Assembly (NCBI GenBank): GCA_963731205.1
Contig: CAVSUJ010000002.1
Location: 1,674,001 to 1,738,000, forward strand
Direction of reading: 5' to 3'
Source: DATAZK01 sp963731205
GTDB lineage: Bacteria; Actinomycetota; Actinomycetes; Frankiales; Frankiaceae
Length of the DNA: 64,000 nucleotides
Shown: positions 17,878-25,400 of the stretch, piece after piece
Layout: the number at the start of each line of letters is the position of its first letter
Position numbering within the stretch: position 1 is the first letter of the stretch
Notes under the pieces: generated by a model
What the model was told of the DNA's origin: nothing
What the model saw: only the letters and a program-made list of their open reading frames with translations
The model's database searches: none
Translations under genes and position numbers: made by a program

Positions 17878-18558
17878 GTGGCCGACGCGCTCCCTGCCCC
17901 CCTGCGTCGCCAGGTCCTTCGTGACGCCCTCGGCATCGGCGTCGCGACCGGGCTCTACGCCCTGTCTTTCGGTGCGGTCTCAGTGGCTGCCGGCCTCAGC
18001 ATCCTGCAGACCTGTGCCCTGTCCCTGCTGATGTTCAGCGGTGCGAGTCAGTACGCGTTCGTGGCCCTCGCGTCCAACGGTGCGGCGGCGATCGCGACCG
18101 CCGCTCTGCTCGGGGCGCGCAATGCGCTCTACGGGCTGCGGATGTCCGGACTGTTGCGAATCGACGGGCTGCGCCGGATCTTCGCCGCCCAGCTGGTGAT
18201 CGACGAGTCGACGGCAATGGCGATCGGACGCGAGAAGGACGGTGAGCCCGCGTCACGGCTGGCGTTCTATGCCACCGGCGCTGCGATCTACGTGCTGTGG
18301 AACAGCCTGACGCTGGTCGGGGCGGTCGCGGCGGGAGCGCTTCCCGATCCGCGCAAGTTCGGCCTCGACGCGGTGGCGCCGGCGGCCTTTCTCGCGCTGC
18401 TCGCGCCCCGGCTCCGGGGACGTGGGCCACTGGCCATCGCGGCGTCGGCCGCGGTCATCGCTCTCGTGCTGACGCCCTTCGTGCCGGCGGGTGTCCCCGT
18501 GCTGGCGGCGGCAGTAGCCGCCGGGGCGTCGCTCGCCTTTCCGAAAGCGGCCCCGTGA
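17878..18558 (+). CDS. azlC: AzlC family branched-chain amino acid exporter, large subunit
   Basis: 226 residues with several hydrophobic segments. The conserved AzlC features are visible: DALGIGVATGLYALSFGAVSV at the start, MFSGASQYAFVAL (residues about 58-70), LGARNALYGLRMS, and QLVIDESTAMAI. AzlC works with the small AzlD protein to export branched-chain or aromatic amino acids across the inner membrane. The GTG at 17878 begins the conserved part; the open frame upstream is not family-like. Its stop overlaps the azlD start by 4 bp, so the two subunits are translated together. Confidence 0.85.
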   Translation: MADALPAPLRRQVLRDALGIGVATGLYALSFGAVSVAAGLSILQTCALSLLMFSGASQYAFVALASNGAAAIATAALLGARNALYGLRMSGLLRIDGLRRIFAAQLVIDESTAMAIGREKDGEPASRLAFYATGAAIYVLWNSLTLVGAVAAGALPDPRKFGLDAVAPAAFLALLAPRLRGRGPLAIAASAAVIALVLTPFVPAGVPVLAAAVAAGASLAFPKAAP

Positions 18559-18854
18559 CCTGGACAGTCGTGCTGATCGGTTGCGCGAGTTGCTACGTCC
18601 TGAAGCTGACCGGCCTGTCGGTGCCGGCCAGGCTGCTGGCGGATCAGCGGCTCCAGCGGCTGGCGACGGCGCTCCCGGTCGCCCTCCTCGCGGCGCTCAT
18701 CGCCCTGCAGACCTGGACGTCCGGGCACCATCTCGTGGTCGATGCGCGCATGGGCGGGTTGGCGGTCGGGGCGGTTGCCGTGGCTCTGCGGGCCCCCTTC
18801 ATCGTTGTTGTGGTGCTTGCGGCAACGACCGCCGCGCTCTTGCGTCTGATGTGA
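18555..18854 (+). CDS. azlD: AzlD family branched-chain amino acid exporter, small subunit
   Basis: 99 residues, with about four hydrophobic helices, the usual AzlD size (PF05437). The order TVVLIGCASCYVLKLTG, VPARLLADQRLQRLATALPVALLAAL and DARMGGLAVGAVAVALRAPFIVVV matches AzlD. The GTG start overlaps the azlC stop as GTGA. It is expected to form a complex with AzlC in the inner membrane. No Lrp-type regulator gene is next to the pair. Confidence 0.85.
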   Translation: MTWTVVLIGCASCYVLKLTGLSVPARLLADQRLQRLATALPVALLAALIALQTWTSGHHLVVDARMGGLAVGAVAVALRAPFIVVVVLAATTAALLRLM

Positions 18855-18886
18855 GACAACCGGCGCGCCGGGCCGCCGCGCCCGTC

Positions 18887-18892
18887 TACCCT
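18887..18892 (+). promoter_or_regulatory. Candidate -10 element TACCCT upstream of the DedA gene
   Basis: TACCCT ends 7 nt before the ATG at 18900, with no ribosome-binding site between them. This suggests a leaderless transcript independent of azlCD. Confidence 0.4.
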
Positions 18893-18899
18893 TTTCGGC

Positions 18900-19691
18900 A
18901 TGGCCTCCGCGGTGAGCGACGACGTGCCGCAGCCCGAGGCTGACGCGCCCCCTGAACGACCTCCGACCCAGGTCATCGCCCTGCGCCGGCGCATCACCCC
19001 GCGCCGGGTCGTGATCAGCGTGCTGGTGCTGGTCGCCGTAGGCCTGCTCGCCTGGGTGTTCCTCGGCGTCGGCGTAGGGCATCTGCTGGACAAGATCCTG
19101 CACCTGCCCGCGTGGCTGATCCTGCTCCTCGTCTTCCTGCTTCCGGGGCTGGAGGCGTCCATCTTCTTGGGAGTCTTCTTCCCGGGCGAGGTGGCGGTGC
19201 TGCTCGGAGGAGTGGCGGCCTCCCAGGGTTCGGTCTCGATCGCGCTTGTCGTGATCGCCGCGTGTCTCGGTGCCGTCCTCGGTGACCAGGTGGGCTACGT
19301 CGTCGGCCGCGAGTGGGGCGAGCAGGTGCTCCGCAAGATCCCGGACCGGCTGCTCGACGAGGACCGGCTGCAGAAGGGAAGGGTCTACATCCGCCGGATG
19401 GGGGCCAAGGGCGTGATCCTGGGACGCTGGACGGCGGCGCTGCGCGCGCTGGTGCCCGGGTTGGCGGGGATGTCTCACATGTCGTATCCCCGCTTCCTGA
19501 TCGCCAATGCCTTCGGCGGCATCGGGTGGGCCACGCTGGTCGCAGTGGTCGGATACCTGGCGGGCAACAGCTACAAGAAGGTCGAATCGGCGCTCGGCAG
19601 CGTCTCCTACGTGCTGCTCGGGCTCATCGTCGTGGGATTCATCGCCTGGCACATCATCCGACGGCGCAGGGAGCGCGCCTCGGCCGAGTAG
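18900..19691 (+). CDS. DedA family membrane protein (VTT domain)
   Basis: 263 residues. After a ~35-residue hydrophilic, acidic/proline N-terminus there are about five hydrophobic stretches. The VTT/SNARE-associated domain (PF09335) is marked by EASIFLGVFFPGEVAVLLGG (helical hairpin with the key glutamate), LGAVLGDQVGYVVGREWG, GRWTAALRALVPGLAGM (conserved arginines) and FGGIGWATLVAVVGYLAG. Bacterial DedA proteins are proton-linked and affect membrane homeostasis; recent work links the family to recycling of undecaprenyl phosphate or phospholipid. It is downstream of azlCD with its own likely promoter. Confidence 0.88.
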   Translation: MASAVSDDVPQPEADAPPERPPTQVIALRRRITPRRVVISVLVLVAVGLLAWVFLGVGVGHLLDKILHLPAWLILLLVFLLPGLEASIFLGVFFPGEVAVLLGGVAASQGSVSIALVVIAACLGAVLGDQVGYVVGREWGEQVLRKIPDRLLDEDRLQKGRVYIRRMGAKGVILGRWTAALRALVPGLAGMSHMSYPRFLIANAFGGIGWATLVAVVGYLAGNSYKKVESALGSVSYVLLGLIVVGFIAWHIIRRRRERASAE

Positions 19692-19898
19692 CCCGCGCCG
19701 GGCGGCTGTGGAAAACCTGCCGGCCCGGCTGCCGTCCGGGTTAGCGTGGTTTCAGCAAATCTGCTCATGTGATGACGCCGCAAGAACGGTTTGGCACGGC
19801 CGATAGGCGATTCGCCGCGGGCTGTGCTGGGCACCCGTCAGGTCGAAGGGCGGAAGTTCGGCGCCGGCATCGTCGGCCGAGAGTCTGGGAGGTGCGGG

Positions 19899-21287
19899 GT
19901 GGCGGTCGACGGCTCCCGTGCGGGTGACGCCTCTGCGCCGCCGCGTCCGAGCCCTCACCCGGTGTCCCTCACCCGTGCCGAGTCGCGAGAGGCGGCGCCG
20001 GCCGGGCGCCGTCGGCGGCGTCCGGGGCGCCAGTCCACCGTCGCCCTGTTGACGGCCGCCGCGCTGGCGGTCGTCGGCAGCATCGCCGGGGTGGCGATCA
20101 AGGATCACAAGAGCCCGCCAACGGTCACCACGTTCCCGCTGGGGAAGAGCTCCGCGGCTCCCAGCACCGATGTGCAGTCCGGCAGCAAGGATCCGCTGAC
20201 CACGTCCACCGGCGCCCCGGTCGCTACGCACAGCCCGGTTGCCGCCGTGCCGGTCGTCGCTCCCTTGCGCAACCGCGTGGATCCTGACCTCTTCCTGACC
20301 TCGCCCACCACCGTCACCCCCGCCCAGATCGCTGCCGTGACCCGGGCCACCGGCGCCACGCGTCTGCTCCAGGTCGACTTCGCGCAGGTCAAGCTCGGAG
20401 GCGGTATCACTACGGCGGTCGGGGTGGATCCGTCCACGTTTCGTCAGTACACGCCCGACAACACCGCTCCGGTCGACGCGCTCTGGCAGCGGGTCGCCAG
20501 TGGCGACGCAGCGGTGGCCCATGCCGTTGCGGCCGCCCTTGCGATCAGGCTCGGCGGTCATACAAAGGTCGGCCGGGTCGTGGAGCGTGACGTGCGGGTC
20601 GGCGCGTTCGCCACCACCCGGCTCCCGGGCGTCGGCGTCGTGGTCGATCGCAACGAGTCGGCAGCCCTCGGCCTGATCCGCGGAGCGGCGTTGATCATGG
20701 CGATCCCTACCGGATCCGATCCCCTGGTGGCGCTCAGCGCTGCGCAGCAGGTCATGCCGAAGGCCAAGGTCGAGGCGCTGCGCTACTCGGCGCAGAACGG
20801 CTTGACCAGCGGCACCGGCCCGAGCGGCCCGAAGGTGCCGGGCGGCGTCCCCATCTACGGCAACGGATGGACGCTGCCGCTGCCGCTCGGCTCGTTCACC
20901 ATCAGCCAGCTGTTCCACGACCCCAGCACCGGCGGCACCCACCCCGGCGTCGACCTGGCGGCGCCCTACGGCACCCCGATCTACGCGGCCGCGGAGGGCG
21001 ACGTCCTCTACTGGGGTCCGGCGCAGGGCTTCGGTAACTGGATCGTGCTCCAGCACCCCGGCGGCATCCAGACGGTCTACGGGCACATGGCGTTCAACGA
21101 GTTGCTCGTCGGACCCACCGCTCACGTCGCGGCGGGTCAGCTGATCGCCAGAGTCGGCTCCGAGGGTGAGTCGACCGGTCCACACCTGCACTTCGAGGTG
21201 CACGTCGATAACGCGCGCGTCGATCCGGTCGTCTGGCTGCGAGCCCACGGCGTCAGCGAGATCCAGGACGTCGACGGCTTCCACTGA
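19899..21287 (+). CDS. M23 family metallopeptidase (membrane-anchored, LytM domain)
   Basis: 462 residues from the GTG at 19899, which has GGGAGG 6 nt upstream; a longer TTG-started frame is less likely. A basic stretch (RRRRRPGR) precedes one transmembrane helix at about residues 46-67, then a long linker and a middle domain of unknown role. The C-terminal ~110 residues are a LytM/M23 domain: HPGVDLAAPYG and HLHFEV provide the zinc ligands (H..D and HxH). It should act on peptidoglycan peptides outside the membrane. murT-gatD follow 26 bp downstream, so the unit is cell-wall related. The 207-bp upstream gap holds a possible ECF-type promoter but no recognised riboswitch. Confidence 0.85.
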   Translation: MAVDGSRAGDASAPPRPSPHPVSLTRAESREAAPAGRRRRRPGRQSTVALLTAAALAVVGSIAGVAIKDHKSPPTVTTFPLGKSSAAPSTDVQSGSKDPLTTSTGAPVATHSPVAAVPVVAPLRNRVDPDLFLTSPTTVTPAQIAAVTRATGATRLLQVDFAQVKLGGGITTAVGVDPSTFRQYTPDNTAPVDALWQRVASGDAAVAHAVAAALAIRLGGHTKVGRVVERDVRVGAFATTRLPGVGVVVDRNESAALGLIRGAALIMAIPTGSDPLVALSAAQQVMPKAKVEALRYSAQNGLTSGTGPSGPKVPGGVPIYGNGWTLPLPLGSFTISQLFHDPSTGGTHPGVDLAAPYGTPIYAAAEGDVLYWGPAQGFGNWIVLQHPGGIQTVYGHMAFNELLVGPTAHVAAGQLIARVGSEGESTGPHLHFEVHVDNARVDPVVWLRAHGVSEIQDVDGFH

Positions 21288-21313
21288 TCCTGGCCCGGCC
21301 TCTGGCAGGCTAG

Positions 21314-22582
21314 GTGGTGATGCCTGCCTCGTCCGCGCCTGCGCTTTCGCTGCGTGCCCGCCTCGCGCTGTCGTTGGAGCGGGCCACCTCTGCCACGTCG
21401 CGGCGGTTGGGCCGCGGATCGGGCGAGATGATCGGCGGCAAGGTCGCGCTCAGCACCCATCCGGGCGTGCTCGGGGAGATCGCCCGTGGCCGTGCGCTGG
21501 CATGCGTCAGCGGGACCAACGGCAAGACCACCACCACCCGGCTGCTGGCCGCTGCGCTCGCTACTGCCGGTCCCGTCGCCAGCAATTCCGGCGGCGCCAA
21601 CATGGGTCCTGGGGTATTGCACGCGCTCGCTCGGCGACCGTATGCCGCGACGGGGGCGCTCGAGGTCGACGAGATCTGGCTGCCCAAGGTGGCCCGCGAG
21701 GTGCGTCCGCAAGCTGTCGTGCTGCTGAACGTGACCCGTGACCAACTCGACCGTTCCAACGAGACCCGGCGCATCTCCGGGATGTGGCGCGCGCTGGGCG
21801 GCGAGCTCGAGGGTTGCACCGCCGTCGCGAACTCGGACGACCCCCTCGTCACCTACGCGGCGCTGGGATTCGGCGCTCAGATCTGGGTCGCGGCCGGGCA
21901 GAACTGGACCGCTGACGCGATGGTGTGCCCCGCCTGCGGCAAGCTGCTGGAGCGCGGCGCACCGTTCGGTTGGCGCTGCGGACATTGCGATCTGCACCGG
22001 CCGGACCCGGACGTCGAGGTGGTCGACGCTCATGCGGTGAGCTGGCGCGGCACCCGTATGCCGGTGCCGCTGGCGTTGCCCGGCCGGGTCAATGTCGGCA
22101 ACGCCGCTCATGCTGCCGCAGCGGCGGAGTTGCTCGGCGTCGCTCCGGCCGCCTCTTTCGCCGCGATGGCGTCGGTGGAAGCGGTGCAGGGCCGCTATTC
22201 GGAGGCGGTGCTTGCTCCCGGCCGGCGCGGGAGGCTGCTGCTCGCCAAGAACCCGGCCGGTTGGGTCGAGATGCTCGAGCTGCTCGACAGCGAACCCGGC
22301 CGGCCCGTGATCGTCGACTTCAACAGCCGTACTGCCGACGGTCGTGATCCGTCCTGGCTGTGGGACGTTCCTTTCGAGCGGCTACGTGGACGTCAGGTTC
22401 TCGTCACCGGCGAACGCCGGGAAGACGTCGGGGTGCGACTGGCGTATGCGGATGTCGCGCACAAGCTGTATCCCACGGCCGAGGCCGCCGCTGCTGACGC
22501 GCCCGAAGGCGTGCTGGACGTGGTCGCCAACTACACGGCCTTCCGCGATCTCCTCGTGCGTACGAATGGCGCCGGGGGATGA
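21314..22582 (+). CDS. murT: Lipid II isoglutaminyl synthase, MurT subunit
   Basis: 422 residues from a GTG-GTG-ATG run; any of the three codons may be used. ACVSGTNGKTTTTRLL is the Mur-ligase ATP loop, and VTRDQLDRSNETRRI is the Mur central-domain motif. The inserted zinc ribbon has CPAC and CGHC, and the C-terminal DUF1727 domain ends the chain; this combination is specific to MurT. With GatD it amidates D-glutamate in the lipid II stem peptide to D-isoglutamine. Its stop overlaps the gatD start by 4 bp. The upstream M23 peptidase gene strengthens the cell-wall context. Confidence 0.93.
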   Translation: MVMPASSAPALSLRARLALSLERATSATSRRLGRGSGEMIGGKVALSTHPGVLGEIARGRALACVSGTNGKTTTTRLLAAALATAGPVASNSGGANMGPGVLHALARRPYAATGALEVDEIWLPKVAREVRPQAVVLLNVTRDQLDRSNETRRISGMWRALGGELEGCTAVANSDDPLVTYAALGFGAQIWVAAGQNWTADAMVCPACGKLLERGAPFGWRCGHCDLHRPDPDVEVVDAHAVSWRGTRMPVPLALPGRVNVGNAAHAAAAAELLGVAPAASFAAMASVEAVQGRYSEAVLAPGRRGRLLLAKNPAGWVEMLELLDSEPGRPVIVDFNSRTADGRDPSWLWDVPFERLRGRQVLVTGERREDVGVRLAYADVAHKLYPTAEAAAADAPEGVLDVVANYTAFRDLLVRTNGAGG

Positions 22583-23328
22583 GTACGGAATCGGCGACGC
22601 GGATCGCTCTCGTCTATCCCGAGCTGCTCGGTACCTACGGAGACGGTGGCAACGCCCACGTGCTCGCGACCCGCTTGCGCTGGCGGGGTCTCGCGGCCGA
22701 AGTGGTGTCCGTCCCGGCAGGCGCGGCGCTGCCCGAGCAGTGCGATCTCTACCTGCTCGGCGGGGGCGAGGACGAGCCGCAGGTGCTCGCTGTGGACGGG
22801 CTCCGTGAGGGACGCCGGCTGGTGCGCGCCGTCGAGCAGGGCGCCGTCGCGCTTGCGGTCTGCGCCGGTTTCCAGATTGTCGGCGAGAGCTTTCCGGGCT
22901 CCGACGGCCGCCAGTACGACGGGGTCGGGTTGCTCCCCGTCGAGACCCGGCGCAGCTTCGCCGCCCCCGGAGAACCCGTCCCGCCGCGGGCTGTCGGCGA
23001 CATCGTGGTCGACGCCGATCCGGCGCTGAAACTCCCGCCGTTGTTGGGATATGAGAACCACGGCGGCCGGACGCGCCCCGTCGAGGGCGCCGCCGGCAAG
23101 CCGCTCGGAGTGGTCCGGCGCGGTATCGGCAACGGCACCCCCGACAGGGCGGAAGGCTGGATGACCGACCGGGTGATCGCGACGTATCTGCACGGTCCGG
23201 TGCTCGCCCAGAATCCGGCGCTGGCGGATCTCCTGCTGCGCTTGATCCTGCCCGATCTGCCCGATCTCGACGGGCCGGCCGAAGCGGGTGTGCTGCGCGC
23301 TGCCCGGATGCGCGCGCTGGGGGTCTGA
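22579..23328 (+). CDS. gatD: Lipid II isoglutaminyl synthase, GatD glutaminase subunit
   Basis: 249 residues with a class I amidotransferase-type fold (CobB/CobQ branch). VYPELLGTYGDGGNAHVL opens the domain, ALAVCAGFQIVGES carries the catalytic cysteine, LGYENHGGRT is the GatD/CobQ-type loop, and ATYLHGPVLAQNP holds the catalytic histidine. GatD hydrolyses glutamine and passes ammonia to MurT. Translation is coupled to murT through the ATGA overlap. It ends 3 bp before the convergent dtd stop. Confidence 0.93.
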   Translation: MSTESATRIALVYPELLGTYGDGGNAHVLATRLRWRGLAAEVVSVPAGAALPEQCDLYLLGGGEDEPQVLAVDGLREGRRLVRAVEQGAVALAVCAGFQIVGESFPGSDGRQYDGVGLLPVETRRSFAAPGEPVPPRAVGDIVVDADPALKLPPLLGYENHGGRTRPVEGAAGKPLGVVRRGIGNGTPDRAEGWMTDRVIATYLHGPVLAQNPALADLLLRLILPDLPDLDGPAEAGVLRAARMRALGV

Positions 23329-23331
23329 CCC

Positions 23332-23754
23332 TCAGGTGTCGACGATGAGGGTGAAAGGCCCGTCGTTGACCAGGCTCACCGCCATCTGAGCACCGAAGAC
23401 GCCGGTGGCCACGCTCGCCCCGAGCTCGCGCAGGCGTCCGACGACCGCATCGACCAGCGGCTCGGCCACCGGCCCCGACGCCGCTGCGTTCCACGAAGGC
23501 CGGCGGCCTTTGCGGGTGTCCGCGTAAAGGGTGAACTGGCTGATCACCAGCAGCGGGGCGGCGAGGTCCTGCGCCGAACGTTCGCCCTCCAGGATCCGCA
23601 GCGTGTAGATCTTGCCGGCGAGGGCGTTCGCCTGCTCGACGGTGTCGTCGACCCTGACCCCGACGAGCACCAGCAGTCCGGGTCCGATCTCTCCGACCAC
23701 TGCCCCGTCCACCTCGACGCTCGCCGAACGCACTCGCTGGATGACCGCTCGCAT
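23332..23754 (-). CDS. dtd: D-aminoacyl-tRNA deacylase
   Basis: 140 residues, the usual DTD length. MRAVIQRVRSASVEVDG at the start, SQFTLYADTRKGRRPSW in the middle and SLVNDGPFTLIVDT at the end are family signatures. The last carries the Gly-Pro motif that inserts across the dimer to reject L-amino acids. Most family members read GPVT there, and this one reads GPFT. The enzyme removes D-amino acids wrongly attached to tRNA. It converges with gatD (3-bp gap) and is divergent from sbcD (64 bp between starts). Confidence 0.9.
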   Translation of the reverse strand: MRAVIQRVRSASVEVDGAVVGEIGPGLLVLVGVRVDDTVEQANALAGKIYTLRILEGERSAQDLAAPLLVISQFTLYADTRKGRRPSWNAAASGPVAEPLVDAVVGRLRELGASVATGVFGAQMAVSLVNDGPFTLIVDT

Positions 23755-23806
23755 GCTCGCAGTCTGGCGTGCCGGGTTTCGCCCGGGTTTTGTCGGTGGC
23801 TCGTCC

Positions 23807-23812
23807 TACGTT
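23807..23812 (+). promoter_or_regulatory. Candidate -10 element TACGTT upstream of sbcD
   Basis: TACGTT ends 6 nt before the GTG at 23819, which favours that codon as the start of a leaderless sbcD transcript. No -35 box was recognised. Confidence 0.45.
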
Positions 23813-23818
23813 CCTCTC

Positions 23819-24991
23819 GTGCGCATCCTTCATACCTCCGATTGGCATCTCGGCCGCTCGCTTCATCGCGCTGACCTGCGGGAAGCGCAGGCGCAATTCC
23901 TCGATGCCCTGGTCGGCACGGTGCGCTCGGAGAAGGTCGATGTCGTCCTGGTCTGCGGCGATGTCTATGACCGGGCGGTCCCGTCGCTGGATGCGGTGCA
24001 GCTCTGTGAGCAGGCGCTCCTCCGGCTGCGGGAGGCGGGCGCCCGGGTCGTCGTGATCAGCGGTAATCACGACTCGGCCACCCGGTTGGGATTCAGCTCG
24101 ACACTGGTCGATGCGTCCGGGGTGCATCTGCGCACTGATCCGGCGCGCGTCGGATCGCCCCTGCTGCTGTCCGACGCCAGTGGCGAGGTGGGTATCTACG
24201 CGTTGCCCTACCTCGAGCCCGAGTCCGCCCGCGTGCTGTTGCCTCCGGATCCGCAGTCAGCCGAGGAGGCGATCGGCCGCGGACATCCGGGCGTTCTGCA
24301 GCGGGCGATGGCCTGTGTGCGCGCCGATCGAGCTGCCCGTGGGCTTGCGCGAGCCGTCGTCATGGGTCACGCCTGGGTGGCCGGCGGAGCGGCCAGCGAG
24401 AGCGAGCGCGACATCTCCGTGGGCGGCGTCGGGCAGGTGGGCGCTGCAATCTTCGAGGGCGTCGACTATGTGGCGCTCGGTCATCTGCATGCGCCGCAGG
24501 TGCTCAGCGAGACGGTGCGCTACAGCGGCTCGCCGCTGGCGTATTCGTTCGGAGAAGCCAAGCAGCGCAAGGGAAGTTGGCTCATCGAGCTGGATGGCGC
24601 CGGTCGGGTCAGCGGCGAGTTCGTCCCGGCGCCTGCCGCCCGGCAGTTGTCGAGTGTTCGTGGCCGGCTCGAGGATCTGCTTGTCGATCCGGCGCTCAGC
24701 GCTGTGGAAGACGACTACCTCTCGGTGGTGCTCACCGACCCCGGCCGGCCGGCGGATCCGATGAGCCGGTTGCGGCGTCGCTTCAGCCACGTGCTGCTGC
24801 TCGATCACCAGCCGGAGGGAGCGGTGACCGTGCCGGGGACATATCGCACCCGTCTCGCGGGCCGCGACGATCTTTCCGTCGCTCGCGATTTCGTCACCCA
24901 TGTGCGCGGCACTGCTCCGGACCCTGACGAGGACCGGCTGCTCGCCGAGGCGTTCGACGTTCTCGGCCGGCGGCTGCGAGACGTGGCCTGA
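23819..24991 (+). CDS. sbcD: Exonuclease SbcCD nuclease subunit D
   Basis: 390 residues. Calcineurin-type phosphoesterase motifs appear in order: SDWHLG near residue 7, CGDVYDR, SGNHDS, MGHAW and LGHLHAP. These are the two-metal nuclease site of Mre11/SbcD. The C-terminal third forms the cap and SbcC-binding part. SbcCD opens hairpins and trims DNA ends. The GTG at 23819 is chosen because the conserved VRILHTSDWH begins there; an in-frame extension upstream overlaps dtd antisense and lacks similarity. It ends 1 bp before the sbcC start. Confidence 0.92.
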   Translation: MRILHTSDWHLGRSLHRADLREAQAQFLDALVGTVRSEKVDVVLVCGDVYDRAVPSLDAVQLCEQALLRLREAGARVVVISGNHDSATRLGFSSTLVDASGVHLRTDPARVGSPLLLSDASGEVGIYALPYLEPESARVLLPPDPQSAEEAIGRGHPGVLQRAMACVRADRAARGLARAVVMGHAWVAGGAASESERDISVGGVGQVGAAIFEGVDYVALGHLHAPQVLSETVRYSGSPLAYSFGEAKQRKGSWLIELDGAGRVSGEFVPAPAARQLSSVRGRLEDLLVDPALSAVEDDYLSVVLTDPGRPADPMSRLRRRFSHVLLLDHQPEGAVTVPGTYRTRLAGRDDLSVARDFVTHVRGTAPDPDEDRLLAEAFDVLGRRLRDVA

Positions 24992-24992
24992 C

Positions 24993-25400
24993 ATGCGCCC
25001 GCATCTGTTGGAGCTCACGGCTTTCGGGTCGTTTGCCGGCCGCGTGGTCATCGATTTCGACCGGCTCGGGCAGGGCGGCCTGTTCCTCATGCACGGGGAG
25101 ACGGGCGCCGGAAAGACGACCGTGCTCGACGGGCTGTCGTTCGCCCTCTACGGCCGCGTGCCGGGGGTACGCGGTGTCGGTCGGCTGCGCTCCGACCATG
25201 CGGCGGCCGATCTGCGCACGGTGGTCCGGCTCGAGGTGACCATCGCCGGTCGCCGCCTGCGTGTCACTCGGACTCCCGCGCAGGAGCGGCCCAAGCGGCG
25301 CGGCACTGGGGCGACCACCGAGCCGGCAAGCGTCAGTCTCGACGAATGGAACCCTGCGGGCGGCGGTGATTGGTGCCCGCGCTCGCACTCGTGTCGGTGA
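24993..25400 (+). CDS. sbcC: SbcC, N-terminal segment (before apparent frameshift)
   Basis: This frame begins with ATG one base after the sbcD stop and encodes the start of an SMC-like ATPase: RPHLLELTAFGSFAG, the Walker A motif GETGAGKTT (about residues 35-43), FALYGRVPGVRG and the lobe-I strands. It runs into a TGA at 25398 after 135 residues. The expected continuation (VGEVDLELSDLLG, then QVVLLPQGQFAKFL) is found at once in the frame one base ahead. Skipping one C in the CCC run at 25376-25378 restores a continuous SbcC. Sequencing error, true pseudogene or recoding cannot be told apart here. Confidence 0.8.
   Translation: MRPHLLELTAFGSFAGRVVIDFDRLGQGGLFLMHGETGAGKTTVLDGLSFALYGRVPGVRGVGRLRSDHAAADLRTVVRLEVTIAGRRLRVTRTPAQERPKRRGTGATTEPASVSLDEWNPAGGGDWCPRSHSCR

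Noticed and set aside
18288..19652. Long minus-strand open frame opposite azlCD and the DedA gene
   Set aside because: Composition typical of an antisense shadow (Asp/His/Arg/Gln-rich), no start signal and no domain; the plus-strand genes are clear.
19692..19898. Possible ydaO-type (cyclic di-AMP) riboswitch before the M23 peptidase
   Set aside because: Position and target gene would fit, but the conserved ydaO core sequences could not be found in the leader.
22382..24127. Long minus-strand open frame opposite murT, gatD and sbcD
   Set aside because: Arg/Ala/Pro-rich, no recognisable motif, and it contains the real dtd gene in another frame.
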